DNA of 64,000 nucleotides from Cellulomonas sp. NTE-D12 (lineage in GTDB: Bacteria; Actinomycetota; Actinomycetes; Actinomycetales; Cellulomonadaceae): positions 2,418,001 to 2,482,000 of the forward strand of contig NZ_AP026442.1 of the NCBI RefSeq assembly GCF_027923705.1, read 5' to 3'. The notes beneath the pieces were generated by a model. It was not told where the DNA came from. It was given only the letters and a program-made list of their open reading frames with translations, and ran no database searches. A program made the translations under genes and the position numbers. Below, piece by piece: positions 25,941 through 35,114 of this stretch. Numbering within the stretch: the stretch's first letter is position 1; each line of letters begins with the position of its first letter.

Positions 25941-26558
25941 CTAGCTCTCTTTCGTCTCGTCATCCTGGCCGACCAGGCTGCCCAGGGCAGCCCATCGGGG
26001 GTCAAGCGTCTCATGCGTGTGGTCCGGGTCGTCCGCCAGGTGCGCGCCGCACTGCGGGCACAGGCCCGGGCAGTCCGGCCGGCACACCGGCTGGAACGGC
26101 AGCGCAGGCACCACCGCGTCCCGCAGCGCGGGTTCGAGGTCGATCAGATCGCCCTCGAGCTCCCGCACGTCCTCCTCGTCGTCACCGTCCTGGATCGCGA
26201 CCGCCGCACGTTCGGGGTACACGTACAGCTCGGCCAGGTGCACCTCGACATCCTCGAGCACCTGGTCCAGGCAGCGCACGCACTCCCCGACGGCCTGGCC
26301 GCGAACCGTTCCGGAGACCAGGACCCCCTCGGTCACCGCCTCGAGCCGGAGATCCAGCTCGAGTTCGGATCCTTCAGGGATGCCGATGACCGCCGTGCCG
26401 AGGTCGGCGGGGGCCGCCACCGTCCGGCGCTCGGGTCGCATCGACCCCGGTGCCCGGCCCAGCTCGTGCGTGTCCAGCACCAGGGGCGAGCGGGGATCGA
26501 GCTGGCCAGGGCGCTGCACGGCAGGTGTCCCCTCGTCGATCTCGGTCCGGACCACCAC
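25941..26558 (-). CDS. YceD/DUF177 family protein
   Basis: 205 residues of the YceD (DUF177) family, linked to 23S rRNA accumulation and bL32 levels in other bacteria. Cys pairs in GECVRCLD (93, 96) and CRPDCPGLCPQCG (159, 163, 167, 170) suggest a metal site. An acidic loop (QDGDDEEDVRELEGDLID) lies between them. The start is a GTG in a GTG-GTG run (26558 or 26555) without a clear SD. It sits between sepIVA and rpmF, as its orthologue does beside the SepIVA gene in mycobacteria. Confidence 0.92.
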   Translation of the reverse strand: MVVRTEIDEGTPAVQRPGQLDPRSPLVLDTHELGRAPGSMRPERRTVAAPADLGTAVIGIPEGSELELDLRLEAVTEGVLVSGTVRGQAVGECVRCLDQVLEDVEVHLAELYVYPERAAVAIQDGDDEEDVRELEGDLIDLEPALRDAVVPALPFQPVCRPDCPGLCPQCGAHLADDPDHTHETLDPRWAALGSLVGQDDETKES

Positions 26559-26615
26559 CGGCAGGACCAGCCGGCAACTCTACGGCACCCGGTAGGGCGC
26601 GCCAAAACGCAGCGA

Positions 26616-27101
26616 CTACAGGCCCGCGGCGCCCAGGCGCCCCGCGAGCTTCGCGCGACCGGCCTGCACCTGGCTCAGCACCTTGCCCAGGTCGATCTCG
26701 AAGTCCGCCAGTCGCCGGTCGCAGTAGTCGTCGGCATCGCGCCGCAGGGCGTCGGCCTGCTCCTGCGCGTCGGCGAGCAGCTGTGCCGCGCGGTCGCGGG
26801 CCTCGACGGTGATCGCCTCGGCCTCGACGAGCCGGTCGGCCTGCTCCCGAGCGCGAGCGAGGATCGCCTCGGCCTCGGAGCGGGCGTCCGCACGCGCCGC
26901 GTCGGCGTCGGCCAGCAGTGCGTCGGCCCTGGTCAGCTGCGCCGGCAGGGCCGCACGGGCCTGGTCGACGAGGTCGAGCAGCTCCGCGCGGTTCACCAGC
27001 ACGGACGACGACATGGGCATCGCGCGCGCCTGCTCCACCGCGGCCGCCAACGCCTCCAGCACGCCCTGCACACCGCCCGTGCGGTCGTCGATCTCGCTCA
27101 C
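26616..27101 (-). CDS. sepIVA: SepIVA-like septation protein (DivIVA-related coiled coil)
   Basis: 161 residues, almost wholly helical. VSEIDDRTGGVQGVLEAL and NRAELLDLVDQARAALP lead into a long Ala/Arg/Glu coiled coil (about 60-140) and an amphipathic end. The coaD side, yceD, rnc and mutM neighbours match the locus of mycobacterial SepIVA (Rv2927c), an essential cytoplasmic regulator of septation and envelope synthesis, so the name rests mainly on synteny and shape. The start is GTG 27101, with SD GGAGG 7 nt away and a GTGA overlap with the coaD stop. Confidence 0.82.
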   Translation of the reverse strand: MSEIDDRTGGVQGVLEALAAAVEQARAMPMSSSVLVNRAELLDLVDQARAALPAQLTRADALLADADAARADARSEAEAILARAREQADRLVEAEAITVEARDRAAQLLADAQEQADALRRDADDYCDRRLADFEIDLGKVLSQVQAGRAKLAGRLGAAGL

Positions 27102-27658
27102 CACGTCACCTCCGTCGCTGCCGACACGCTCGGGCCGTCGGAGCTCGTCGCGACCCCCGCACCGCGCCCGGTACCGGCTCCCTCCGCCGCAACCGCCCGC
27201 AGGACCGCCTCGGCGACACCCGGCGGGACGAGGTCGTCGATCCGCCCGCCGTGCCGGGCCACGTCCTTCACCAGTGACGACGCGATGTGAGCCAGCGCCG
27301 TGTCGCCCGGGACGAACACCGTCTCGACGCCGGACAGGTGCCGGTTCATCAAGGCCATGGCGAGCTCGGCGTCGACGTCCGCACCGCCGCGCAGGCCCTT
27401 CACCACGGCGTCGGCACCCGTCTCACGCAGGAAGTCGGCGAGCAGCCCGTCGGTGGCGGCCACGCGCACCCCGGGCAGGTCCGCCACGGCCTCGCGCACC
27501 AGCCGCACGCGCTCGTCCACGCCGAGCAGAGGGCGCTTGGCGGAGTTGTGCGCGACCGCGACGACCACCTCGTCGAACATCGACCGCGCGCGCCGCACCA
27601 CGTCCAGGTGGCCGAGGGTCACGGGGTCGAACGACCCGGGGCAGACGGCGAGGCTCAC
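27098..27658 (-). CDS. coaD: Phosphopantetheine adenylyltransferase
   Basis: 186 residues; it adenylates 4'-phosphopantetheine to dephospho-CoA in CoA synthesis. CPGSFDPVTLGHLDVVRRA with the nucleotidyltransferase motif is at 6-24. VVKGLRGGADVDAELAMALMN and the SSLVKDVARHGG motif near 128-139 follow. The last 30 residues (AEGAGTGRGAGVATSSDG...) extend past the usual end of about 160 and are low-complexity. It follows rsmD by 36 nt; rsmD-coaD is a conserved pair. sepIVA overlaps its stop. Confidence 0.96.
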   Translation of the reverse strand: MSLAVCPGSFDPVTLGHLDVVRRARSMFDEVVVAVAHNSAKRPLLGVDERVRLVREAVADLPGVRVAATDGLLADFLRETGADAVVKGLRGGADVDAELAMALMNRHLSGVETVFVPGDTALAHIASSLVKDVARHGGRIDDLVPPGVAEAVLRAVAAEGAGTGRGAGVATSSDGPSVSAATEVTW

Positions 27659-27694
27659 GGTGCCAACCTACGCCGGGCCGGTGCGCGAACGCCG

Positions 27695-28246
27695 TCAGGA
27701 CGTCGTGGCGAACCAGACGTGGGTCTCGCCGTAGCCGCGCTCGCCGTCCGCCACGAGACCGTCCGGCCACGTGGGCCCGGCTCCCCGGGCAGAGCGCTCC
27801 ACGACGACGACGGCGCCCGGCGCCAGCGCCGGCACCAGGGCGGCGAGGACGTCGTCGAGCGCGGCGGCGGGGACGTCGTAGGGCGGGTCCAGCAGCACGA
27901 GGTCCCAGGGCGCTGCGGCGGGGCGCGCGACGAACCGTTCGACGCGCTCTGCCACCACCTGCACGCGCGCGGCGAGGCCCAGCGTGGTCGCGTTGCGGCG
28001 GCACACGTCCGCCGCGGCACGGGCCGCCTCGACGAGCGTCACGGTGGACGCGCCCCTGCTCGCCGCCTCGAGGCCCAGCGCTCCGGACCCGGCGTACAGG
28101 TCGAGCACGCGGGCACCGGCCACCGCGTCGCGGTGCTCCAGCCGGGAGAACAGCGCCTCCCGGACGCGTTCGCTGGTGGGACGGGTCCCGCGCGGAGGGA
28201 CCTGGAGGGTGCGACCGCCGGCCGAGCCCGCGACGATCCGGGTCAC
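27695..28246 (-). CDS. rsmD: 16S rRNA (guanine966-N2)-methyltransferase RsmD
   Basis: 183 residues. The N-terminus RIVAGSAGGRTLQVPPRGTRP and TSERVREALFS are typical of RsmD. The SAM-binding motif is DLYAGSGALGLE (49-60) and the catalytic DPPYD is at 120-124. It methylates G966 of 16S rRNA. GTG 28246 overlaps the ABC permease stop (GTGA), so it is co-translated with the transporter. It also sits upstream of coaD, as in many bacteria. Confidence 0.94.
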   Translation of the reverse strand: MTRIVAGSAGGRTLQVPPRGTRPTSERVREALFSRLEHRDAVAGARVLDLYAGSGALGLEAASRGASTVTLVEAARAAADVCRRNATTLGLAARVQVVAERVERFVARPAAAPWDLVLLDPPYDVPAAALDDVLAALVPALAPGAVVVVERSARGAGPTWPDGLVADGERGYGETHVWFATTS

Positions 28247-29883
28247 GGACGTCCCGTGCGAGCGCCGGTCTTCTTCTTCTCCTCCTCGAGGAGCTCCTGC
28301 TGGCGGGCCATCCAGTCCATGACGCCGCCCGTCGCCAGGGAGGACGAGATCAGCACGGCGACGACCGCCAGCGCGGCCTGCACCAGTAGCAGCGTGGGGC
28401 TCACGGTGCGCAGCAGGACGGCGATCCAGGTCGGGAGCAGGCCGAGGACCAGCACGTCCGGCCCACGGGCGATCACGGAGGCGACCCCGGTCGGCAGGGC
28501 GCCCATCGGCGTGGACACCAGCGGCTTGTTCCAGTCGGGCGCCGGTCGGTACGCCGCCCGCACCGCACCGGCGGCCCAGACGGGTGTCCCGGCCACCGCG
28601 AGCGCCAGCCAACCGGGCACGTCCGCCGCCCAACGCCCGAGCCCGGCGAACACGACCAGGTTCCAGACGAGCATCACCCCGCCCGGCACCACCATCCGCA
28701 ACCGACGCACCGTCTTCGCCCCGAGCGGCAGCGCGCGGTCGAGCACAGGCGCCATCTCGCCGCGACGAGCACCTTCGGCCGTCGCGCTCTGCGCCACCAT
28801 GCCGGACAGCAGCAGCGCGAGCAGGACGGCCGCCGGGGCCGCGAGCTGCGGCACGACGGTGGCGAGCAGCGGGATCAAGGCGGCGACCACCAGCTGGACC
28901 ACGTGCCGCGACGAGCGTCGCAGCAGCACGAGATCGGCGGTGATCAGGGCGCTGGTGGCGCCGCGGACGGTGCGCAGGCGCGAGACACGGCGCCGGGCCG
29001 GCGACTCACCGCCGGCGGACAGCGCGCGGCCGAGCTCGCGGGAGTCCATCGAGACGACGGCCCCGACCGCCTGCGTCACCACGGAGCCGCTCTCACGCAG
29101 CGTGCGGGCAGGCATGCGGTCCAGCCGGCGGTCCACCACGGCCGCGAGCGCGACGACCGCGAGCGCCGCGACCACGAGCAGGGGCCACGACGGGACGGGC
29201 AGCGCCCCGACGCGCGTGCCCGCGAGCGTCAGGCCGATCGCGACCAGCGGCGCGGCGGCCAGCACGAGGTCGCCGACCAGGGCGGTGTGCCGACGGGCGA
29301 CACCCAGCGACTGGCCGACGGCCGCGAGCAGGACCAGCAGCACCGAACCGAGGGCGCCCGCCGCGGCGGCGCGCAGCACGCGGCCACCGCCGTCGGCCAG
29401 CAGACCGGCGTCGAGCAGGGCCACGACGACCGCACCCGCAGCGGCGGCGACGAGCGGCAGCCGCCGAGCCGCCGGCCGCAGGAGGCCGCGACGCGGGACC
29501 GGGAGGCTCAGCCACCAGGACGCCTCGGCACCGCCGGCTGCGACCGGGCCGAGGCGGCCCGACAACGACACCAGCACGCCGACGAGTCCCGCGACCAGGA
29601 CGGCCACCAGCGTCGGCAGGTTCAGCCCGTGCGGCGCTGCCACGGCCGGAGCGGGCGGCAACGCCACGCGCAGCTGCTGCGCCACACCGAGCGCCACGCC
29701 GACGGCGATCGCCAGCATGATGACCGCGTAGTACACGTCCGACAGCAGCGAACCGACGCCGGCGCCGGCCCTGGTACGGCCCGCCGCCGCGGTGAAACGT
29801 CGGACCGCCTGCGCGGACGGCAGCTCGCCGCGCTCCCCCGGCAGGACCGCGGGCGTGCCGTCGACCGCCTCCGACGAGGTCAC
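28243..29883 (-). CDS. DUF6297-type ABC transporter membrane protein
   Basis: 546 residues with roughly 12 membrane helices, starting after a polar N-terminal stretch of about 50 residues. The Ala/Leu/Val-rich helices are separated by Arg-rich loops (LPVPRRGLLRPAARRLP, DRRLDRMPARTLRESGSV). There is no ATPase motif, and the gene overlaps the adjacent ATPase gene by 4 nt (GTGA), so together they form one ABC system. This resembles actinobacterial DUF6297 proteins found next to recG and rsmD. The substrate is unknown; export is more likely, as no binding protein is present. Confidence 0.82.
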   Translation of the reverse strand: MTSSEAVDGTPAVLPGERGELPSAQAVRRFTAAAGRTRAGAGVGSLLSDVYYAVIMLAIAVGVALGVAQQLRVALPPAPAVAAPHGLNLPTLVAVLVAGLVGVLVSLSGRLGPVAAGGAEASWWLSLPVPRRGLLRPAARRLPLVAAAAGAVVVALLDAGLLADGGGRVLRAAAAGALGSVLLVLLAAVGQSLGVARRHTALVGDLVLAAAPLVAIGLTLAGTRVGALPVPSWPLLVVAALAVVALAAVVDRRLDRMPARTLRESGSVVTQAVGAVVSMDSRELGRALSAGGESPARRRVSRLRTVRGATSALITADLVLLRRSSRHVVQLVVAALIPLLATVVPQLAAPAAVLLALLLSGMVAQSATAEGARRGEMAPVLDRALPLGAKTVRRLRMVVPGGVMLVWNLVVFAGLGRWAADVPGWLALAVAGTPVWAAGAVRAAYRPAPDWNKPLVSTPMGALPTGVASVIARGPDVLVLGLLPTWIAVLLRTVSPTLLLVQAALAVVAVLISSSLATGGVMDWMARQQELLEEEKKKTGARTGRP

Positions 29884-30575
29884 GCCGGCACCTGGGCGAT
29901 CAGCGCAGCCCCGTCCTCGGCCGACAGCAGCTCGCACCGTTCCTCGTCGACGTGCAGCGCCCGGTCCGCCACGCCGAGCACCAGTGCGGGGTCGTGGGTC
30001 GCGACCAGGACCGCGCCTCCCGCGGCCTTCTCGGCTCGCAGACGCTCCATCAGGCGCGCGTGCATCCGCCGGTCGAGCCGTTGCTCCGGCTCGTCCAGCA
30101 CCAGGAGGGATCGCGGACGGGCGAAGCCCGCGGCGAGCAGCAGCCGACGCCGCTGACCGGACGAGAGGGCCACCGGCAGGGCCCGCGCGTGCTCGGTGAG
30201 GCCGAACTCCTCCAGCAGCTCGTCCACCCGGTCCCACGCGTCCCGCACGCCGTGACCGCGCGCGACCAGGTACAGGTGCTCCGCGACGGACAGGGACGGG
30301 AAGTAGGCGTCGTCGTCGAGCACGCTCGAGACCTGCGTGCGGAAGCCGATCTCGCGCTCGTCCACCTCGGAGCCGAAGACCTCCAGCCGCCCCTTCATCG
30401 GCTCCAGGAGCCCGATCACGGCACGCAGCACGGTGGACTTGCCTGCGCCGTTCGCGCCCACGAGCGCAAGGGCGCGGCCGGGCTGCAGGGTGAAGGTGAC
30501 GGGTGCGCACACCGGGGCGCCGCCGTAGCCGACGAGCAGGTCCTGGGCGCGGACGGCGGGCAGGGGTTTCGGCAC
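29880..30575 (-). CDS. ABC transporter ATP-binding protein
   Basis: 231 residues. Walker A VGANGAGKST is at 39-48, a degenerate signature ALSSGQRRRLLL at 136-147 (SSGQR for LSGGQ), Walker B SLLVLDEPEQRLD at 156-168 and the switch His in VATHDPA (H194). It partners the overlapping DUF6297 membrane protein. The start is GTG 30575: -10 TACCCT lies 7 nt upstream, pointing to a leaderless transcript independent of recG. Confidence 0.9.
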   Translation of the reverse strand: MPKPLPAVRAQDLLVGYGGAPVCAPVTFTLQPGRALALVGANGAGKSTVLRAVIGLLEPMKGRLEVFGSEVDEREIGFRTQVSSVLDDDAYFPSLSVAEHLYLVARGHGVRDAWDRVDELLEEFGLTEHARALPVALSSGQRRRLLLAAGFARPRSLLVLDEPEQRLDRRMHARLMERLRAEKAAGGAVLVATHDPALVLGVADRALHVDEERCELLSAEDGAALIAQVPA

Positions 30576-30582
30576 GACGGTC

Positions 30583-30588
30583 AGGGTA
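30583..30588 (-). promoter_or_regulatory. Leaderless -10 element of the ABC-rsmD-coaD segment
   Basis: TACCCT on the minus strand, with 7 nt to GTG 30575. It would start a transcript for the ABC pair, rsmD and coaD from inside the recG downstream region. Confidence 0.45.
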
Positions 30589-30667
30589 GACCGAGCGGGC
30601 GACCGTCCCGTGGGCCGGTCGGGGTGCCTGGGTGCAGGGCGTCGCGGTGCCATCCCGGTGGGCGGCC

Positions 30668-32938
30668 TCAGACCCGCTCGAGGAACTCCTCGCGGTCACC
30701 GGTCAGCCGGTCGGCGATCGCGGCGTCGAGCGGTGGCCAGCTCCGCAGCTCCGGGTCGTCCGCCACGAACCGCGTCGCATCTGCGCGGGCGCGTTCGATC
30801 ACCTCCACGTCGCGGGCGACGCGGAGCAGCCGCAAGGAGCTCGTCCCGCCGGACTGCGCCGCTCCGAGGACGTCTCCCTCGCGGCGCAGCTCGAGGTCGG
30901 CGGCCGCGAGGGCGAACCCGTCGGACGTGGTGGTCAGCGTCGTCAGCCGGTCCCAGGCCGGTGTCCCCTCCGTCGCGTGCGAGACGAGCAGGCAGGTGCC
31001 GGGCGCGGTGCCGCGGCCCACCCGACCACGCAGCTGGTGCAGCTGGGACAGGCCGAACCGGTCGGCGTCGAGGACCACCATCACCGTGGCGGCCGGGACG
31101 TCGACGCCGACCTCGATGACCGTCGTGGTGACCAGCACGGGCACCGTCCCGGCGGCGAAGTCGGCCAGCACCTGGTCCCGGGCCTCCGCCGGCAACCGGC
31201 CGTGCAGCAGGCCGATGCGCACGCCGGCGAGCTCCGGGCGGTTGCCGAGGTCCTCCGCCACCTCGAGCACGGCGCGCAGCGGTCGGCGCGGACCGGCCGC
31301 GCCCTCGTCGTCGAGCAGGTCGGCGCCGTCCAGCTCAGCCTCCGGCGAGAGGGCCGACGCGTCGTCGGGATCGATCCGTGGGCAGACGACGAACACCCTG
31401 CCCCCGGCATCCACCTGCTCGCGCACCAGGGCCCACGTCCGGGCCATGTAGGCGGGTCGGTCCGCCGCCGCCATGAAGGTGCGTACGCCGCTGCGTCCGG
31501 CCGGCACCTCGGACAGGACCGACGTCTCGAGGTCCCCGAACACCGTCATGGCGACGGTCCTGGGGATCGGCGTCGCGGTCATCACCAGCAGGTGCGGAGT
31601 CGCCTGCGCCTTGGCGCGCAGCAGGTCGCGCTGCTCGACGCCGAAGCGGTGCTGCTCGTCCACCACGACCAGCCCGAGGTCGGCGAACTGCACGGTCGAG
31701 GAGAGCAGCGCGTGCGTCCCGACGACGATCCCGGCCCGTCCTCCCGCCGCATCGGCGAGCGCCTCCCGTCGGACCGCCGCCGGCTGGGAGCCCGTCACCA
31801 GCGTGACCCGGGTCGCCACGTCGGCCCCGCCGAGGAACCCTCCCTCCGCCAGATCGCCGAGGAGGGCCCGGAGGGTCCGGGCGTGCTGGACCGCCAGCAC
31901 CTCGGTCGGGGCCAGCAGGGCGGCCTGCCCGCCGGAGTCGACCACCTGGAGCATCGCGCGGAGGGCCACCACCGTCTTGCCCGATCCGACCTCGCCCTGC
32001 AGCAGCCGCTGCATCGGGTGGTCGCCGGCCAGCTCATGCGACAGCACCTGCCCGACCTCACGCTGGCCCGCGGTCAGGGTGAACGGCAGCCGGGCGTCGA
32101 AGGCGTCCAGCAGACCCTCCGCGCGGCCGGGGCGTCGCACGGCAGCCTGCTGCGCCGCCTGCACCCGCCGGCGGGCCAGCTCGGCCTGGAGGACGAACGC
32201 CTCCTCGTACCGGAGCCGGTCCTGCCCACGACGCCAGTCGGCGTCCACGTGCGGCTCGTGCACGTCCGTCAGAGCCGAGCGCAGGGTCCCCAGGCCCTGG
32301 TCGGCCCGCACCCGGGGCGGCAGCGGATCGAGCACGTCGTCCTCGTCCAGACCAGCGAGCAGCCCACGGATCGCCTCCCGGATCTTCCACGACTCGATGC
32401 TCTTCGACGCCGGGTAGATCGGGATCGGCCACGCCGCCTCCGCGCGGTGCCGCTCCTCGTCCAGGTCGTCGCCGAGGAGCGTGAACGCCGGGTGCAGCAG
32501 CTGCAGCTTGGGGCCGTATCGGCTCACCGTTCCGGTGAACATCGCCCGGCGACCCGGCAGCAGCACGCCCTCGTGGTACTTCAGGACGCCCGTCCTGGCG
32601 GCGAAGAACCCGAGGTCGAGGCGACCGCGCCCGTCGGTGACCACCGCCTCCAGCAGCCCCCGGCCCTGTCGGGTGGTCCGTAGGGTCACCTGGACCACCT
32701 GGGCGACGACCGTGACGTGCTCGCCCTCCCGGAGGCCCGCCAGGTCCGTCAGCTGCCCGGGCTCGGCGTAGCGGCGCGGGTAGTGCCGCAGCAGGTCCCC
32801 CACCGTGTGCAGGCCGAGTCCCCCCAGCGCCTTGGCCGCTCCCTTCGACACCACGGCCGTCAGCGGGCGGTCCAGAGGGCGGTCGGAGCGCACGGCCGAC
32901 GTACTGGCACGCGATGCCGCGCTCGAACGGTCGGCCAC
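30668..32938 (-). CDS. recG: ATP-dependent DNA helicase RecG
   Basis: 756 residues. The wedge/OB domain comes first (GLHTVGDLLRHYPRRY; EHVTVVAQVVQV). Helicase motif I LLQGEVGSGKTVVAL is near 314, motif II VVVDEQHRFG near 425, LLVMTATPIPRT follows, and the motif VI region is SQLHQLRGRVGRG. RecG remodels stalled replication forks and Holliday junctions. The GTG start stands 1 nt after the stop of the FakA-like gene, as in many Gram-positives. The C-terminal TRG-like region ends ...TGDREEFLERV. Confidence 0.96.
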   Translation of the reverse strand: MADRSSAASRASTSAVRSDRPLDRPLTAVVSKGAAKALGGLGLHTVGDLLRHYPRRYAEPGQLTDLAGLREGEHVTVVAQVVQVTLRTTRQGRGLLEAVVTDGRGRLDLGFFAARTGVLKYHEGVLLPGRRAMFTGTVSRYGPKLQLLHPAFTLLGDDLDEERHRAEAAWPIPIYPASKSIESWKIREAIRGLLAGLDEDDVLDPLPPRVRADQGLGTLRSALTDVHEPHVDADWRRGQDRLRYEEAFVLQAELARRRVQAAQQAAVRRPGRAEGLLDAFDARLPFTLTAGQREVGQVLSHELAGDHPMQRLLQGEVGSGKTVVALRAMLQVVDSGGQAALLAPTEVLAVQHARTLRALLGDLAEGGFLGGADVATRVTLVTGSQPAAVRREALADAAGGRAGIVVGTHALLSSTVQFADLGLVVVDEQHRFGVEQRDLLRAKAQATPHLLVMTATPIPRTVAMTVFGDLETSVLSEVPAGRSGVRTFMAAADRPAYMARTWALVREQVDAGGRVFVVCPRIDPDDASALSPEAELDGADLLDDEGAAGPRRPLRAVLEVAEDLGNRPELAGVRIGLLHGRLPAEARDQVLADFAAGTVPVLVTTTVIEVGVDVPAATVMVVLDADRFGLSQLHQLRGRVGRGTAPGTCLLVSHATEGTPAWDRLTTLTTTSDGFALAAADLELRREGDVLGAAQSGGTSSLRLLRVARDVEVIERARADATRFVADDPELRSWPPLDAAIADRLTGDREEFLERV

Positions 32939-32939
32939 C

Positions 32940-34514
32940 TCAGTCCACCCCGATCCGCCACGCCGGTCCGGAGCCGACCGGACCGACCGGCACCGCGTCG
33001 AGGTCCGGGAACCGGTCCGCGAGCGCGCCGAGCACGGCGGCGCCGTCCCGCAACGGGTGCGCGTGCTGGAGGGTGACGGCCTGCGCGGACGGCAGCTCCG
33101 CGACCAGCCGGTCCACGGCGCGCACCACGTCGCCGACTGCGTCCGCCGCCTCGACGTCACAGCTGCGCAGCCGGAGCAGTGCGGCGCGCGCCTGTTCGGC
33201 CCGTCCGGCCGCGGCGCCACCGTGCGTGCCGAGCAGTGCGAGGGACGCGACGGCCGTCCGCAGCACGCCCACCGCCGTGTCCACGGCCTCCACCCGCACC
33301 CCGGGCAGCTCACCGCCGACACCGTCCGGGTCGACCAGGAGCCGGGCGGCTGCGGCGGCCTCCTCGGTTCCGGGGAGCACCACCACATGGTCGGAACCGG
33401 TGTCCGCAGCCGCGCGAACCAGGTGTGCCGCGTCCACGGGCGCCTCCGGGCACTGCACGACCACGACCGCACCACCGGTGGCGAACCAGCCGGCGGTCGC
33501 GGGCGACGCCGTCCCGATCACCACCCCGAGGTCGTCGCCCGCGGCCACCTGGGCGGCCGCCCCCTCGACGAGCCGCACCACCACCTGCTCGCGCGACCCG
33601 GCGGCCCCGCCCGCCTCGATGGCGGCCGCCGGCAGGTCGGTGTGCACGTGCAGGTGCCACAGGTCGTCCGCACCGACGACGGCGACCGAGTCGCCGACCT
33701 CGGCGAGCGCAGTCCGCAACCGGTCCCCCACCGCGGCGTCCGGCGCGGAGGGGCGGACCAGCATCATCACCTCGAAGGTGCCGCCGAACCCGGGTGCGTT
33801 CCGACCACCCGTCCGTGGGCCGCCCACCGGGAGCCAGTCCGGGGCGCCGGTCAGCGGAGCCGGTTGCCGGCCGGTGGGCGCCAGCAGCGCGCGCTCGAGC
33901 GCCTCGAGCAGCACCAGCAGGGCGCAGGCGCCCGCGTCGACGACGCCGGCCTGCCGCAGGACGGGGTTCCCCGCGCTGACCTGGCGCAGCTCCGCTCGCG
34001 CCTCCCGAACGGCCGCACCGAGCACCTGGTGCGCCGGCCGGCCGGCGCGGGCCGAACGGCTCGCGTGCTCGCCGACCTGCCGCGCGACGGTGAGCACAGT
34101 CCCCTCCTGCGGCAGCGCGACCGCGCGGGCGCTCTCGGCGGCGGCCCGCACCAGCGCCCGTGCCAGCAGCTCGCCGTCCGTGCCCGCCGCGCGGCCGGGG
34201 ACGACGTGGGAGACGTCGCCGAGCCCGGCGGCGAACCCCTCGAGGTACTGGCTGAGGATGACGCCGGAGTTGCCGCGCGCCGACCGCACGCATCCCAGGG
34301 CGAACGCGCGCGCGACCTGCTCGGCGTCCGCGGACCGCGGCACCCGCGCTGCCGCCGCCGCACCCCCGGCCACCGTCAGCCGGACGTTGGTGCCCGTGTC
34401 CGCGTCCCGCACGGGGAACACGTTCACCGCGTCGATCCGGGCGGCCGACCACGCCATCGCGTCGGCGGCGGCCACGGCCCAGGCCCGCACGACGGCGCCG
34501 TCCAGCTCCTCCAT
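32940..34514 (-). CDS. DAK2-domain protein (YloV/FakA-like)
   Basis: 524 residues. The N-terminal DhaL/DAK2 domain has NVFPVRDADTGTNVRLT at about 31-47 (consensus NVFPVPDGDTGTNM) and ARGNSGVILSQYLEGF; the acids needed for Mg-ATP are kept. The C-terminal part resembles the DegV-like FakA C-domain (WHLHVHTDLPAAAIEAG; VVVLPGT). The family phosphorylates fatty acids bound to FakB proteins in Firmicutes, but no FakB is seen in this window. SD GGGGGAGG precedes the ATG. The yloV-recG order is conserved, and it is divergent from rpmB. Confidence 0.9.
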   Translation of the reverse strand: MEELDGAVVRAWAVAAADAMAWSAARIDAVNVFPVRDADTGTNVRLTVAGGAAAAARVPRSADAEQVARAFALGCVRSARGNSGVILSQYLEGFAAGLGDVSHVVPGRAAGTDGELLARALVRAAAESARAVALPQEGTVLTVARQVGEHASRSARAGRPAHQVLGAAVREARAELRQVSAGNPVLRQAGVVDAGACALLVLLEALERALLAPTGRQPAPLTGAPDWLPVGGPRTGGRNAPGFGGTFEVMMLVRPSAPDAAVGDRLRTALAEVGDSVAVVGADDLWHLHVHTDLPAAAIEAGGAAGSREQVVVRLVEGAAAQVAAGDDLGVVIGTASPATAGWFATGGAVVVVQCPEAPVDAAHLVRAAADTGSDHVVVLPGTEEAAAAARLLVDPDGVGGELPGVRVEAVDTAVGVLRTAVASLALLGTHGGAAAGRAEQARAALLRLRSCDVEAADAVGDVVRAVDRLVAELPSAQAVTLQHAHPLRDGAAVLGALADRFPDLDAVPVGPVGSGPAWRIGVD

Positions 34515-34579
34515 CGACCTCCCCCTCGTCGCGGCCTACCCTGCCCGGGACCGCCGACATCGCGACCGCCCGCGCCATT

Positions 34580-34608
34580 TTGGACCCCACCGGACCGTGG
34601 GCTAGTCT
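34580..34608 (+). promoter_or_regulatory. Promoter of rpmB
   Basis: -35 TTGGAC (34580-34585), exactly 17 bp, -10 TAGTCT (34603-34608). The predicted start near 34615 gives a leader of about 160 nt to rpmB. One of the best promoter matches in the window. Confidence 0.72.
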
Positions 34609-34774
34609 TGTCCGGTTGTCCGGCCGGTCCGGACCACTGGTGGTGCCCGGCTCGGCTCCCATCGTCTCGCGACGGTGCCGGCGGCCGTGCGGAGCGCCCC
34701 ACCTGGCGGACGGAGCTCGATCTCCGGCCCGTCCGGCCCTCGAACCATGCACCACTGAAGACCAGGAGAAGATC

Positions 34775-34966
34775 GTGGCTGCCAACTGCGACGTCTGCGC
34801 CAAGGGCCCGAGCTTCGGGCACTCCGTCTCGCACTCGCACATCCGCTCGAAGCGGCGCTGGAACCCGAACATCCAGCGCGTGCGCGTGGTCGTGGCCGGG
34901 ACGCCGAAGCGGCTGAACGTGTGCACCTCGTGCCTCAAGGCCGGGAAGGTGCAGCGCGCGGTCTGA
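34775..34966 (+). CDS. rpmB: Ribosomal protein bL28 (zinc-binding form)
   Basis: 63 residues. CDVCAKGPSFGHSVSHSHIR, KRRWNPNIQ and CTSCLKAGKVQRA define bL28. Cys5, Cys8, Cys50 and Cys53 form the zinc ribbon. GTG start with SD AGGAGA, 6 nt. It is followed 20 nt later by a strong terminator, so it is monocistronic. Confidence 0.97.
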   Translation: MAANCDVCAKGPSFGHSVSHSHIRSKRRWNPNIQRVRVVVAGTPKRLNVCTSCLKAGKVQRAV

Positions 34967-34986
34967 CCGACCGGTCGAGCGTCACC

Positions 34987-35017
34987 GAAGGCCCGTGGGC
35001 TCAGCCCGCGGGCCTTC
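34987..35017 (+). terminator. Terminator of rpmB
   Basis: A stem of about 14 bp (GAAGGCCCG arm against CGGGCCTTC, one G-U) begins 20 nt after the rpmB stop. Minimal loop, no U tract. Confidence 0.75.
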
Positions 35018-35114
35018 GTGCTGCCCGGGGGCGTCGACCAGCCGTCCTCGTGCCGGTGGACCCTCGCACCGCCGACGCTGCCACCGCCACAGGACGCTGT
35101 GGCATCGTGAGCCC

